Assembly: GCA_029260165.1 (NCBI GenBank)
Contig: JAJDDT010000023.1
Span: 1 to 64,000, forward strand
Length of the DNA: 64,000 nt
Source of the DNA: Phycisphaerae bacterium
GTDB taxonomy: Bacteria > Planctomycetota > Phycisphaerae > UBA1845
Reading direction: 5' to 3'
The position numbers and the translations under genes were made by a program. Of this stretch, positions 16,496 to 24,681 are shown piece after piece (position 1 is the stretch's first letter; each line of letters begins with the position of its first letter). The notes beneath the pieces are model-generated. The model was not told the origin of the DNA, searched no databases, and was given only the letters and a program-made list of their open reading frames with translations.

Positions 16496-17461
16496 TTGGC
16501 AGATATGATCGGAAAAATCCATCAGGGCGACTGCGTGGCTGGCATGAAGAAGATGTCGGCGGGTGCGGTGCGACTTGTTTTCGCGGATCCACCATTCAAC
16601 ATCGGTTATGACTACGACGAATACGACGATCGGCGTGAATCGTCAGCCTATCTCGACTGGTCGCGGGAGTGGATCGGTCAGGTGCATCGTATTCTGGCAG
16701 ACGACGGGACGTTTTGGCTGGCGATCGGGGATGAGTATGCGGCTGAGTTGAAGTTGATCGCGCAGAACGACTTCGGTTTCCACTGTCGCAGTTGGGTGAT
16801 CTGGTATTACACATTTGGGGTGAACTGCAAGAACAAGTTCAGCCGTTCGCACGCGCACATGTTTCATTTCGTGAAGGATGCCAAGAATTTCACATTTAAC
16901 GATAGTGAGATTCGTGTGCCATCGGCTCGGCAGTTGGTTTATGGTGACAAGCGGGCGAATCCTCGCGGTCGGCTGCCGGACGATACATGGATATTGAGGC
17001 CTCAGGATGCGCCGGATGGTGGTTTCGCCGCAGATCACGACGCGTGGTATTTTCCGCGGGTGGCGGGGACGTTCAAAGAGCGGATGGGATTTCATGGCTG
17101 TCAGATGCCCGAGCAACTCCTGGGACGGATCATCCGTGTCAGCTCGAATGAGGGCGAGACGGTGATGGACCCGTTCACCGGCAGCGGTACGACGCTCGTG
17201 GTGGCCAAAAAGCTGCATCGAAAGTGGCTTGGTTTCGAGCTGTCCAAGGAGTACGCAGCCAACGTGCGAACGCGGTTGAAGAAGGTCGAGCCTGGAGATG
17301 ATATTGTCGGTGCGGCTGACCCGTTGAGCAGCGCCCCTTCGACGAAGAACGGACGTCGGCTTGATGAATCCAAGCCGCGACGCAAACAACGGGCGGCGGA
17401 TCGTGGCCCCTCCCTTTTTGAGCCAGAGGGTGACCATGCAACGGGTCGCGATGCGGTTTGA
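16496..17461 (+). CDS. Site-specific DNA methyltransferase, beta class (N4-C or N6-A), orphan
   Basis: 321 aa. Motif order is that of the beta class: catalytic DPPF ([18 protein letters not shown]) first, SAM-binding [25 protein letters not shown] near the C-terminus. The central target-recognition part includes [33 protein letters not shown]. The last ~60 residues are basic and low in complexity. No nuclease gene is adjacent, so it is probably a solitary regulatory or protective methylase. TTG start chosen from the Shine-Dalgarno. Target unknown; separate from the D12/SacI-type cassette 12 kb away. Confidence 0.88.
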   Translation: MADMIGKIHQGDCVAGMKKMSAGAVRLVFADPPFNIGYDYDEYDDRRESSAYLDWSREWIGQVHRILADDGTFWLAIGDEYAAELKLIAQNDFGFHCRSWVIWYYTFGVNCKNKFSRSHAHMFHFVKDAKNFTFNDSEIRVPSARQLVYGDKRANPRGRLPDDTWILRPQDAPDGGFAADHDAWYFPRVAGTFKERMGFHGCQMPEQLLGRIIRVSSNEGETVMDPFTGSGTTLVVAKKLHRKWLGFELSKEYAANVRTRLKKVEPGDDIVGAADPLSSAPSTKNGRRLDESKPRRKQRAADRGPSLFEPEGDHATGRDAV

Positions 17462-17532
17462 TCGTCACGGTTGCGATCACACAACTCCGGACGCGTGACC
17501 GGTTCATGCGAATTGTAGTTTGTTGAAAGGAA

Positions 17533-17565
17533 AAACACCCCCGCCGGTGATCGACGGGGGTGTTT
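17533..17565. terminator. Bidirectional terminator hairpin
   Basis: AAACACCCCCG (17533-17543) pairs perfectly with CGGGGGTGTTT (17555-17565). It lies between two convergent genes, with A-rich/T-rich flanks on either side, and can serve both. Confidence 0.75.
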
Positions 17566-17609
17566 AGTGTTGGTTTCAGTTCACGTTTGTCGTCGAACTG
17601 ATTGTTTCG

Positions 17610-19424
17610 TTAGTTGCTGCGTGACAGGATTTCCAGCACATAGCCTGCTTCGGCGCTGTTGCCATTGCCGCTGAATATCTGCTGGAATCCGGCGAAATCG
17701 GCAAAATCGTTTACGCCGTCATTGTTGAAATCGGCATTTTCGCATGTCCCGCTGCCCTGAAAACAATCGTTGAAGGCGTTCAGGTCATTCGCATCGACGT
17801 CGCCGTCACCATCGTTGTCACCACAGATGGAATTGGCGGTTACCTCGACCGTGATACTGCCTCCGAAGTGAACGAAGGACAATGCCTCCTCGATGCCGTT
17901 CCCGCCACGTTCGGACTCGGAGATCACCCCGCCACCCTCGTTGCGCACGGTCAGCGTAAGATCGCTGCAGTTGTTGTGCGTGTTGAGGACAACAGCCACC
18001 CGCGCGTTGGGTGCGAGGCCTGTTACGGTGTAGGAATCGGTGGCGTTGGCACTACCGAGAACAGCCACCGGGTCCTGATCGTGGACGTTTGTGAGTTGTC
18101 CGCCGGTTTCACCTTCGGTCATTTCGTTGGAATCCACGTTGCGGAACAGGTGGTCATTCTGATGGGCACCGATAAAGATATCGACGTAGGAGTCATTGTC
18201 GGCGTCAAAGGCGGCGGCGTGCCAACCCTCAAACTGTCCCGCGGGAAACGCGTTGCCAGGTGTCCAGTTGACGAACGAGGTTGCTCCGTTGGCGGTCGTG
18301 TTTCGCAACACGGTAGGTCGCCCGATTTCGCTCATGACGATAACGTCCATGCGACCATCCTGATTCAGATCGACGGCTGTAGCTTTTCGACTCTGACCCG
18401 AGGTTCCCCAGTTTTGATCCGCCAGTGTGAAGAAGTTGGCAAAACCATTGGGGTTGGTATGGGTGTTTCGTCGGATGCGGTCGGTGTTTGCTCCCGCGCC
18501 CGTCAGGCTCGAATGATAAATATCGAGACGACCGTCACCGTCGAAGTCGGCTACTTCCATGCCGTTTTCCGACGATGTGGCTGACCCGAGGCTTTGGGAG
18601 CTTCCCGTGTAACGATAGTCGCCGTTACCGCTGCCGTTACCATCGATGTTGTTGTAGTAGATGCGGTTCGGGCTCCAGTTTGCCAGCACGATATCGAGCA
18701 GGCCGTCACCGTTCATGTCACCGGCGGTCACGTCCACCGTGTAGTCACCGTCGGTCGGCGCGTGCGTGGCTGTGACGTTGGTGAAGTTTCCAGTTCCATC
18801 GTTGAGGAAATAGAGGTCTTGAGAGGCATTGGGGTAGTTACCCGAATAGAAATCGATGTCGCCATCGACATCAAGGTCCAGGGCGACGCCGCTGCAGGCA
18901 GGACCGTTGATCAGGCCGGGGATGCGCTCGTTTCCCTCGTTGACGAAGCGATCGAACTGGCCACCGACCTGCTTGTTGACATACAGCTTGGCCTGACCCG
19001 TCGGACCAGCGCTGTTGGAGTCGTTGAAAATCAGAATATCGAGCCAGCCGTCACCGGTAAAATCGCGCAGAAACGCATTCCGCGAGACGTCGAAATCACC
19101 GAAACCCGGAATGGCTGTCGTGCCGCTGATTTCGTTGAAAACGCCGTCATCGTTGCGATACAGCTTGTTGCGACGCTGGCCGAAATCACTGAGTGCGTTA
19201 CCAATGATAACGTCAAGGTCTCCGTCGTTATCAAAGTCCCCGTAATCGACCTCTTTTTCGTTCAAGGTCGCTACCGCTCCGTTGGGTTCTGTCTCGGGGA
19301 TGGTCTGGTTGATTCTGTCGGCTGTGACATTTTGGAGATTCAGCGTGTTGGGCAGTCTTGCGAACGCAAACGCGCTCGAAAGGCCAACGATCAACATCGC
19401 CGTTACGGTCGTTTTCTGGATCAT
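17610..19424 (-). CDS. Secreted FG-GAP/VCBS repeat protein with dockerin-like tail
   Basis: 604 aa. Start at ATG 19424 (GGAG 9 nt upstream) rather than 19439. Signal peptide MIQKTTVTAMLIVGLSSAFAFA. The body is at least six FG-GAP/VCBS blades with calcium loops: DYGDFDNDGDLDVIIGN, DFTGDGWLDILIF, DLDVDGDIDFYSGN, DMNGDGLLDIVLAN, DFDGDGRLDIYHS, DLNQDGRMDVIVM, a beta-propeller. The C-terminus has two dockerin-like loops (DNDGDGDVDANDLNAFNDCF, DFNNDGVNDFADFAGFQQIF) and a short hydrophobic tail. Probably surface-exposed; ligand unknown. The 19440-19719 stretch upstream holds nothing else that I can support. Confidence 0.8.
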   Translation of the reverse strand: MIQKTTVTAMLIVGLSSAFAFARLPNTLNLQNVTADRINQTIPETEPNGAVATLNEKEVDYGDFDNDGDLDVIIGNALSDFGQRRNKLYRNDDGVFNEISGTTAIPGFGDFDVSRNAFLRDFTGDGWLDILIFNDSNSAGPTGQAKLYVNKQVGGQFDRFVNEGNERIPGLINGPACSGVALDLDVDGDIDFYSGNYPNASQDLYFLNDGTGNFTNVTATHAPTDGDYTVDVTAGDMNGDGLLDIVLANWSPNRIYYNNIDGNGSGNGDYRYTGSSQSLGSATSSENGMEVADFDGDGRLDIYHSSLTGAGANTDRIRRNTHTNPNGFANFFTLADQNWGTSGQSRKATAVDLNQDGRMDVIVMSEIGRPTVLRNTTANGATSFVNWTPGNAFPAGQFEGWHAAAFDADNDSYVDIFIGAHQNDHLFRNVDSNEMTEGETGGQLTNVHDQDPVAVLGSANATDSYTVTGLAPNARVAVVLNTHNNCSDLTLTVRNEGGGVISESERGGNGIEEALSFVHFGGSITVEVTANSICGDNDGDGDVDANDLNAFNDCFQGSGTCENADFNNDGVNDFADFAGFQQIFSGNGNSAEAGYVLEILSRSN

Positions 19425-19719
19425 GGTCAACAACTCCATTCGTTATGAATACCGAAGCGCGGGCCGCTTCACGAGGTCTGATCAGGCCCCCGGACCCGCT
19501 ACTCCACACAGTACATGGTTACAGCGAAGCGCCATTCGCAGACATGGCGCACCAATTTGGTCATGCAGGAAATATGTTCGTTTTGCGCGGACCTCCCAGC
19601 TTAGCGCCCGCCATAGTTCCCCGAGGGTAGTCATTTGCATATGCGGTCGCAAGGGAAAAAGCGGTCAAATGGTAGTCCCACCTCCTGATTGCCTCAATTA
19701 TTGGACTTATGCAAACGCA

Positions 19720-21351
19720 TCATTTATCGGTTGCGTCTGGCAGGAATTCAAATCGCGCACCATCCTGATAGAGCGACAGACGGCTGTGGATTTCCTCCGC
19801 CAACGAGTGTTTTCCTGCTTCTCTGGCCTTCTTCAGGGCGATGGAAGCGGTTTTGAAGGCCCGTTCGAATTCGCCCCGTGCGGCGTGGGCAGCGGCGAGG
19901 GTATCGAGGGGTCTGGGGATTCGCCATTTGGTGCGATTGCATACTTTTTGGGCGAGCATAATCGCCCGGTCGGGGTCGCGGATTTTTTCGTCGGGACAAA
20001 CCGCCAGCAACCAGGCCAATCGATCGGTCACCGACCCGTCGTTGGGCAATTCGCGATGGCCATTTTCAAGGACGACCAGCGCGTCCGCGTACGATTCGAG
20101 CTGCATCAATGATTCTGCCAGCCGCTTGTATGCACGCGGATCGGTCGGACTGGACCGAATGGCTACGCGAAACGGTGCGACGGCGGCGGCGTGTTGGCTT
20201 CGTTTTTGCATCGCAGTGCCGAGGCCCAGGTTCGCGTCGAAATGTGACGGCTCGATGTTGCAGGCCGCCTGAAAGTGATTGGCAGCGATCGACCATTGTT
20301 GTTTTCGATGGGCGAGCAGTCCCAGGTTGTAGTGCGCCTGAACGTAGGCGGGTGACATTTCCAGCGCCCTTTTCAGGTGCTTCTCTGCCAGGTCGTTTTG
20401 ATCGACCAACAAATAGGCGGTGCCGATCTGGGCGTGCGTTTCAGGCAGGTTCGGGTTCAGCCTCAATGATTCCTCGAGCAGGGGCAACGCCTGTCGGGGA
20501 TGGTTTGATTGCATCAGCTCGATCCCGCGGTGGAGCGATTCGATCGCGCCGGTGGCGAGTGCTTCCAGTTGCCCGCGGAGTGGATCATCCAAAGGCGGGG
20601 TCAACTCCCGCTGCTTGTCAGCCAATCCGACTTGTTCGAGGGCGTCCTTCTTCCGGCCTGTCTTGCGCAATGCCTGGGCGAGAATGTACCGCGCGTGCCC
20701 ATACCGCGGCGCGATGTCGAGCGCAGCCATCAGGAACTGGATCGCGTCCCGGAACTGATCAGCCTGCATCTGACATCGGGCGAGACCGACCATGGCCACT
20801 GGGTTCTTCGGCGACACGTTCAATACGTTTTCAAACCGTGACCTGGCCTGTTCGTAGCGATTCTGACGAAAATCGAGGTCAGCCAGCTCCAACAAGGCGG
20901 GGACGTAGTCAGGTTGCTGATCAACGAATCGTGATAATGCGCGTCGTGCACGGTCCCAGTCGCCCATGCGGACCAATACCAGACCGTGGTAGTAGTGCCA
21001 CCGCCTGTCACCCTCGTCGAGGATCAGCGCCCGGCGATAGCAAACCTCCGCCTGGCTGTGGATGTCGTAGATGTGAAACAACATGCCGAGCTGTCCGTTG
21101 GCAGCCGCGTTTTCGGGGTTGGCTTGTACGGTGTTAAGGGCATCTCCGAGTTGAGCACGGACCGTCGGCTCGAGTGTTTCAAGCGGAAAAACGGGGATGT
21201 CCGGTAGCGATTGGGAGGTTTGGCCATCGTGACCGGTCGGTGCGGTTTCGGAGGACGAATCGTCATGGACGGTTGCCTTCGTCGATTGTTTCCTGTCGCA
21301 CCCCGCGCAGATCAACAACAAGGTGACGACGAACATGGGTCGCGACGTCAT
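19720..21351 (-). CDS. TPR-repeat lipoprotein
   Basis: 543 aa. Lipoprotein signal MTSRPMFVVTLLLICAGC. After a Ser/Thr-rich linker come about nine to ten tetratricopeptide repeats (for example AAANGQLGMLFHIYDIHSQAEVCYRRAL, VPALLELADLDFRQNRYEQARSRFENVL, VQAHYNLGLLAHRKQQWSIAANHFQAA). The C-terminal part resembles the sequences often paired with CRTAC1-type proteins (RLAWLLAVCPDEKIRDPDRAIMLAQKVC). It overlaps the upstream CRTAC1-like gene by 4 nt (ATGA), so the two are translationally coupled. Likely a protein-interaction partner at the periplasmic face. Confidence 0.85.
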   Translation of the reverse strand: MTSRPMFVVTLLLICAGCDRKQSTKATVHDDSSSETAPTGHDGQTSQSLPDIPVFPLETLEPTVRAQLGDALNTVQANPENAAANGQLGMLFHIYDIHSQAEVCYRRALILDEGDRRWHYYHGLVLVRMGDWDRARRALSRFVDQQPDYVPALLELADLDFRQNRYEQARSRFENVLNVSPKNPVAMVGLARCQMQADQFRDAIQFLMAALDIAPRYGHARYILAQALRKTGRKKDALEQVGLADKQRELTPPLDDPLRGQLEALATGAIESLHRGIELMQSNHPRQALPLLEESLRLNPNLPETHAQIGTAYLLVDQNDLAEKHLKRALEMSPAYVQAHYNLGLLAHRKQQWSIAANHFQAACNIEPSHFDANLGLGTAMQKRSQHAAAVAPFRVAIRSSPTDPRAYKRLAESLMQLESYADALVVLENGHRELPNDGSVTDRLAWLLAVCPDEKIRDPDRAIMLAQKVCNRTKWRIPRPLDTLAAAHAARGEFERAFKTASIALKKAREAGKHSLAEEIHSRLSLYQDGARFEFLPDATDK

Positions 21352-23153
21352 CGCAATCCCTCGCCGACAACTGGTGATCCCGCCCCTTCGACGAGGCGAA
21401 TCCTTCTGTTGGCGGGTAGGTTGTCGAATTTTTCAACACTACCCCCAGGCCAATCCACGGTGACGGATTGCGGTTTTTGATCCTCGCCCAGTCCAAAATG
21501 GACGCGTGGATCATTCGCACTGCAATAGCTGCTGTCTGCGTGCACACGCCGGACGACGGGGGGCGAGTCCCTCCTCTCAAGCGTCACCTTCGCACCGATG
21601 GCTGACCTGTTGGTCTTTGTGCCGACAAGTTCCAGGGACAGCCAGGATCGTTCCTGCCCGACGTTATTTCTCAGCAATTGAAGCGGGCCATTGCTGTTTG
21701 AAACGAGGATGTCAACGTCACCGTCGTTGTCGACATCTCCGAAGGCTGCCCCGCGCGAGACGAGAAGTCTGGTCACATCGGGTCCAGCGATGGAGGTGAT
21801 ATCTTCAAACTGAAACGACGGGGGACCGAGGTTGCGGACGAGTTGATTCGGAAACGGGTAGGGGTAATCGAGATGAGCATGTTCCTCGGCGATTTTGACG
21901 GCTCCGTTGGCGAAAAACAGATCGAGTTGTCCGTCGTTGTCGATGTCGAACCACCCGACGCCGAACGCTGTGTAAGGCAGGCTCATGGCTGCCAGAAGCA
22001 TGTGATTTGAATGATCATCGAAAGACCCCGCCCCATCGTTGGCCAGCAACGTGTTGTGCTCGCCGACAAGGTGGGCGAGGATAATATCCTCGTCGCCATC
22101 AAGGTCGAAATCGGCGGCTGACACACCCATGCCCGCCTCGGGCATGCCTTCTGCGTTGTAGGCTGCCCCAGCCAGGAGCGCCTCGTTTTCAAACGTGCCG
22201 TCCTGCTTGTTGATCCAGAGTTGATTGGCATTGCCGTCGTTGGCGACATAAATATCGGGCCAGGAGTCTCCGTTGAAATCCGAACAAACCACCCCAAGAC
22301 CGCTTCCAAAATGACGATCGACACCTGCTGGCCGAGTGATGTCGGTAAACGTTCCGTCACCGTTGTTGCGATACAAATGGTCGGGAACGGGGTTGAACGA
22401 TTGGGGGCCGCAATAGTCGCGTCGGCTTGATCGACTGTGACATATCTTGTTGTGTCGCACGTCGAAATTGACGTAGTCCGCCACGAACAGATCGAGGTCG
22501 CCATCCTTATCGACGTCAACGAACGCTGCGCTGGTGCTCCAGCCCGAACAGGGTGGCATCGCGTCGGTCGACACCTTGCGGAATGTTCCGTCACCGTTGT
22601 TTTGGTACAACGCGTTATCGCCGACGTTGGTTACATAAACGTCTACGTCCCAATCGTTGTCATAATCTCCCGTAGCTACACCCATTCCATAACCGGGATC
22701 ACCAAGCCCGGATTCGTCAGTAACGTCAACAAATGTGATGCGCGGTTGCCCCAAATCGAGGTCGTTGCGAAACAGTCGATTCCGGGCGGAGTCTGAATTA
22801 CCTGCCCTGGCTGAATCGAGCGGATGAGATTGAATGACGTAGATGTCGAGGTCACCGTCATTGTCGTAATCGAGAAACGCGCATCCCGAGCCTGCGATTT
22901 CGGGGAAATAGAATTGGCCTGTCGAACCGGTGCTGTGGACGAATTTCAGGTTGGATTCGTCGGCGATATCGACAAGCCAGGGGACGCCGGCATTGGCAGG
23001 ATGATCGTCGCGTGTCGCTGATCTTGAGGCGCCATCCCGTTTGCAGCCACCCACCGCAGCGCAGACAAACAACGTCACGACCAGCCACAGCGCTTGCCTA
23101 TTTCGGGCCTGTGACGTTTTCAAGGAATACCGCAAAATCAGCCAGGCTGACAT
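21348..23153 (-). CDS. CRTAC1-like FG-GAP lipoprotein with ASPIC/UnbV domain
   Basis: About 600 aa. Lipoprotein signal ...RQALWLVVTLFVCAAVGGC, then VDIADESNLKFVHSTGSTGQFYFPEIAGSGCAFLDYDNDGDLDIYV, the standard CRTAC1 opening. FG-GAP blades follow. The C-terminus is the ASPIC/UnbV domain (NRSAIGAKVTLERR...VHADSSYCSANDPRVHFGLGEDQKPQSVTVDWPGG). ATG 23153 has GAGGG upstream but overlaps the peroxidase gene by 56 nt. TTG 23123 gives a tidier signal peptide and is an alternative. The ORF-track start at 23393 is not credible. Function unknown. Confidence 0.82.
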   Translation of the reverse strand: MSAWLILRYSLKTSQARNRQALWLVVTLFVCAAVGGCKRDGASRSATRDDHPANAGVPWLVDIADESNLKFVHSTGSTGQFYFPEIAGSGCAFLDYDNDGDLDIYVIQSHPLDSARAGNSDSARNRLFRNDLDLGQPRITFVDVTDESGLGDPGYGMGVATGDYDNDWDVDVYVTNVGDNALYQNNGDGTFRKVSTDAMPPCSGWSTSAAFVDVDKDGDLDLFVADYVNFDVRHNKICHSRSSRRDYCGPQSFNPVPDHLYRNNGDGTFTDITRPAGVDRHFGSGLGVVCSDFNGDSWPDIYVANDGNANQLWINKQDGTFENEALLAGAAYNAEGMPEAGMGVSAADFDLDGDEDIILAHLVGEHNTLLANDGAGSFDDHSNHMLLAAMSLPYTAFGVGWFDIDNDGQLDLFFANGAVKIAEEHAHLDYPYPFPNQLVRNLGPPSFQFEDITSIAGPDVTRLLVSRGAAFGDVDNDGDVDILVSNSNGPLQLLRNNVGQERSWLSLELVGTKTNRSAIGAKVTLERRDSPPVVRRVHADSSYCSANDPRVHFGLGEDQKPQSVTVDWPGGSVEKFDNLPANRRIRLVEGAGSPVVGEGLR

Positions 23154-24612
23154 GCTCGTCACCCTCGCGATCGAGCAGAATGCAATCTTCGCTGGCAAGG
23201 AATTCATCACCCGAGTGACAATACTGCAACCTGCCAAAATCCGCGAGATCAACGTCGCCGTCGAAATCAAAATCACCGTAAACATCACAGGCTGTATCGT
23301 ATCGGCTGACCTGATCGTCATTCGGAAAACAAAGACCACTGGGGACGAAGGTCGGAACGTGTCGGTCGAGATCAGGATCAAACAACGCGTCACGCACGAA
23401 GGCCGTCAGCTCCTGAATCTCCTGCCCGGTCAGGTTCAATGGGACAAACAACGGTGACAGGGGCAGTCCGGTTTGATCGGGAACGGCTTCGTTTTTGTAG
23501 CGAATGACATCCTCGATCGTCGCAGCCGACCCGCCGTGGAAAAACGGACCTCCCCCTTTCAGCCCACGGATACCCACCGCCCGAAACCTGAAATCGTCGG
23601 CGGGGTCGTTCGTCACGGCGGAATGTCCCGGATCGTTTTCACCGTCGGGGACCAGGGGGTGCTCAGCCACGCCCAGCGCGTGGTAGGTGGACGACTCAAG
23701 CGCACGTCCCGAATGACACGCGTAGCAATTCGCATCGCCGAAAAACAGCTCCGCCCCGTTGAGCTGCTCGATCGTCATGGCTGAGTTATTGCCGCCCAGA
23801 AACGCGTCCCAGGGCGAATGATTGCTGAGCACGGTCCGCTCGTACGACGCGATCGCACGCACAATCTGGAAAAGATCGACAAGCTCGTCCGCGGGCAGAT
23901 GTGTCTGTTCCGGGAAGGCGGCTGCGAACAAATCGAGGTATTCATCGATTTCGCGAAGCGCGTCGGCATTGATGCGATGATTCTCCAGGGCAGCGCGCAC
24001 CTGCCGCTCCAGCGGTGGCAGATCTGTTTCAAATGCCAGGAAGAACGCACCGTTCCAGGTCAGTTCCTCGAAATAAACGCTGTTGAGAATACCAGGAGAC
24101 AGGATGCCGGGATTGTCAATGGAATCAAACGTGACCACCGGTGTCGGACCCAACTCGTCATCAAGCAACCTGTTGATCGGTGTTCGCCTCGCCTGACCCT
24201 GTTCGTCAAGAAAACCCTGCCCACCAACACCAAACGCCGTCACCTGCCCAGCCCGAAACGCCGCCTGCTGAAAATGGCACGTCGCGCACGACGCTGTCAG
24301 CTCCGTCCCTTCGGCAATCGCCATGGACGTGATCGCGGGATCATGAAACAGAAATCTGCCAAGCTCGATCTTGGCGGGCGTGGTGACGAAATCAGAACGC
24401 AACTCACCGTCGGTGAAACGAGGCTGCGGCAATTCCGAGATGTCGTCTGGAATAACAAGCGCGCCCAGATCGCCGGCAACATCTGCAACAAACGCACGAA
24501 CCTCGATCGCCCGCTGCTCCAGCGGAACGTCACCGGCAGGGGAAAGCGAGCAAAACCCGAGCATACCCCAAATGGCTGCTCCCAACGCCCAGGATGTTCG
24601 ACGCTCGTTCAT
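23098..24612 (-). CDS. Di-heme cytochrome c peroxidase/MauG-family protein with dockerin-like tail
   Basis: 504 aa, secreted (signal ALGAAIWGMLGFCSLSPAG). Two c-type heme sites: CATCH (residues 109-113) and CYACH (296-300). Family blocks include KIELGRFLFHDPAIT, TPINRLL and FFHGGSAATIEDVIRYKN. The family reduces H2O2 or oxidises protein and organic substrates. After LFVPLNLTGQEIQELTAFVRDAL an extra ~55 residues carry dockerin-like loops (DFDGDVDLADFGRLQYC, DREGDEHVSLADFAVFLENV), unusual for this family. It lies 69 nt downstream of the multiheme cytochrome, suggesting an operon and electron exchange. Confidence 0.85.
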   Translation of the reverse strand: MNERRTSWALGAAIWGMLGFCSLSPAGDVPLEQRAIEVRAFVADVAGDLGALVIPDDISELPQPRFTDGELRSDFVTTPAKIELGRFLFHDPAITSMAIAEGTELTASCATCHFQQAAFRAGQVTAFGVGGQGFLDEQGQARRTPINRLLDDELGPTPVVTFDSIDNPGILSPGILNSVYFEELTWNGAFFLAFETDLPPLERQVRAALENHRINADALREIDEYLDLFAAAFPEQTHLPADELVDLFQIVRAIASYERTVLSNHSPWDAFLGGNNSAMTIEQLNGAELFFGDANCYACHSGRALESSTYHALGVAEHPLVPDGENDPGHSAVTNDPADDFRFRAVGIRGLKGGGPFFHGGSAATIEDVIRYKNEAVPDQTGLPLSPLFVPLNLTGQEIQELTAFVRDALFDPDLDRHVPTFVPSGLCFPNDDQVSRYDTACDVYGDFDFDGDVDLADFGRLQYCHSGDEFLASEDCILLDREGDEHVSLADFAVFLENVTGPK

Positions 24613-24681
24613 GAGTTGAATTTTGCAACCGATCGCACGTCGATCGCACCCTGATCGCGGACAACCTCAATACGCCGCCTT

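Noticed and set aside
20109-21137. 342-aa plus-strand ORF
   Set aside because: Antisense shadow of the TPR lipoprotein gene; no family match and Arg-rich composition.
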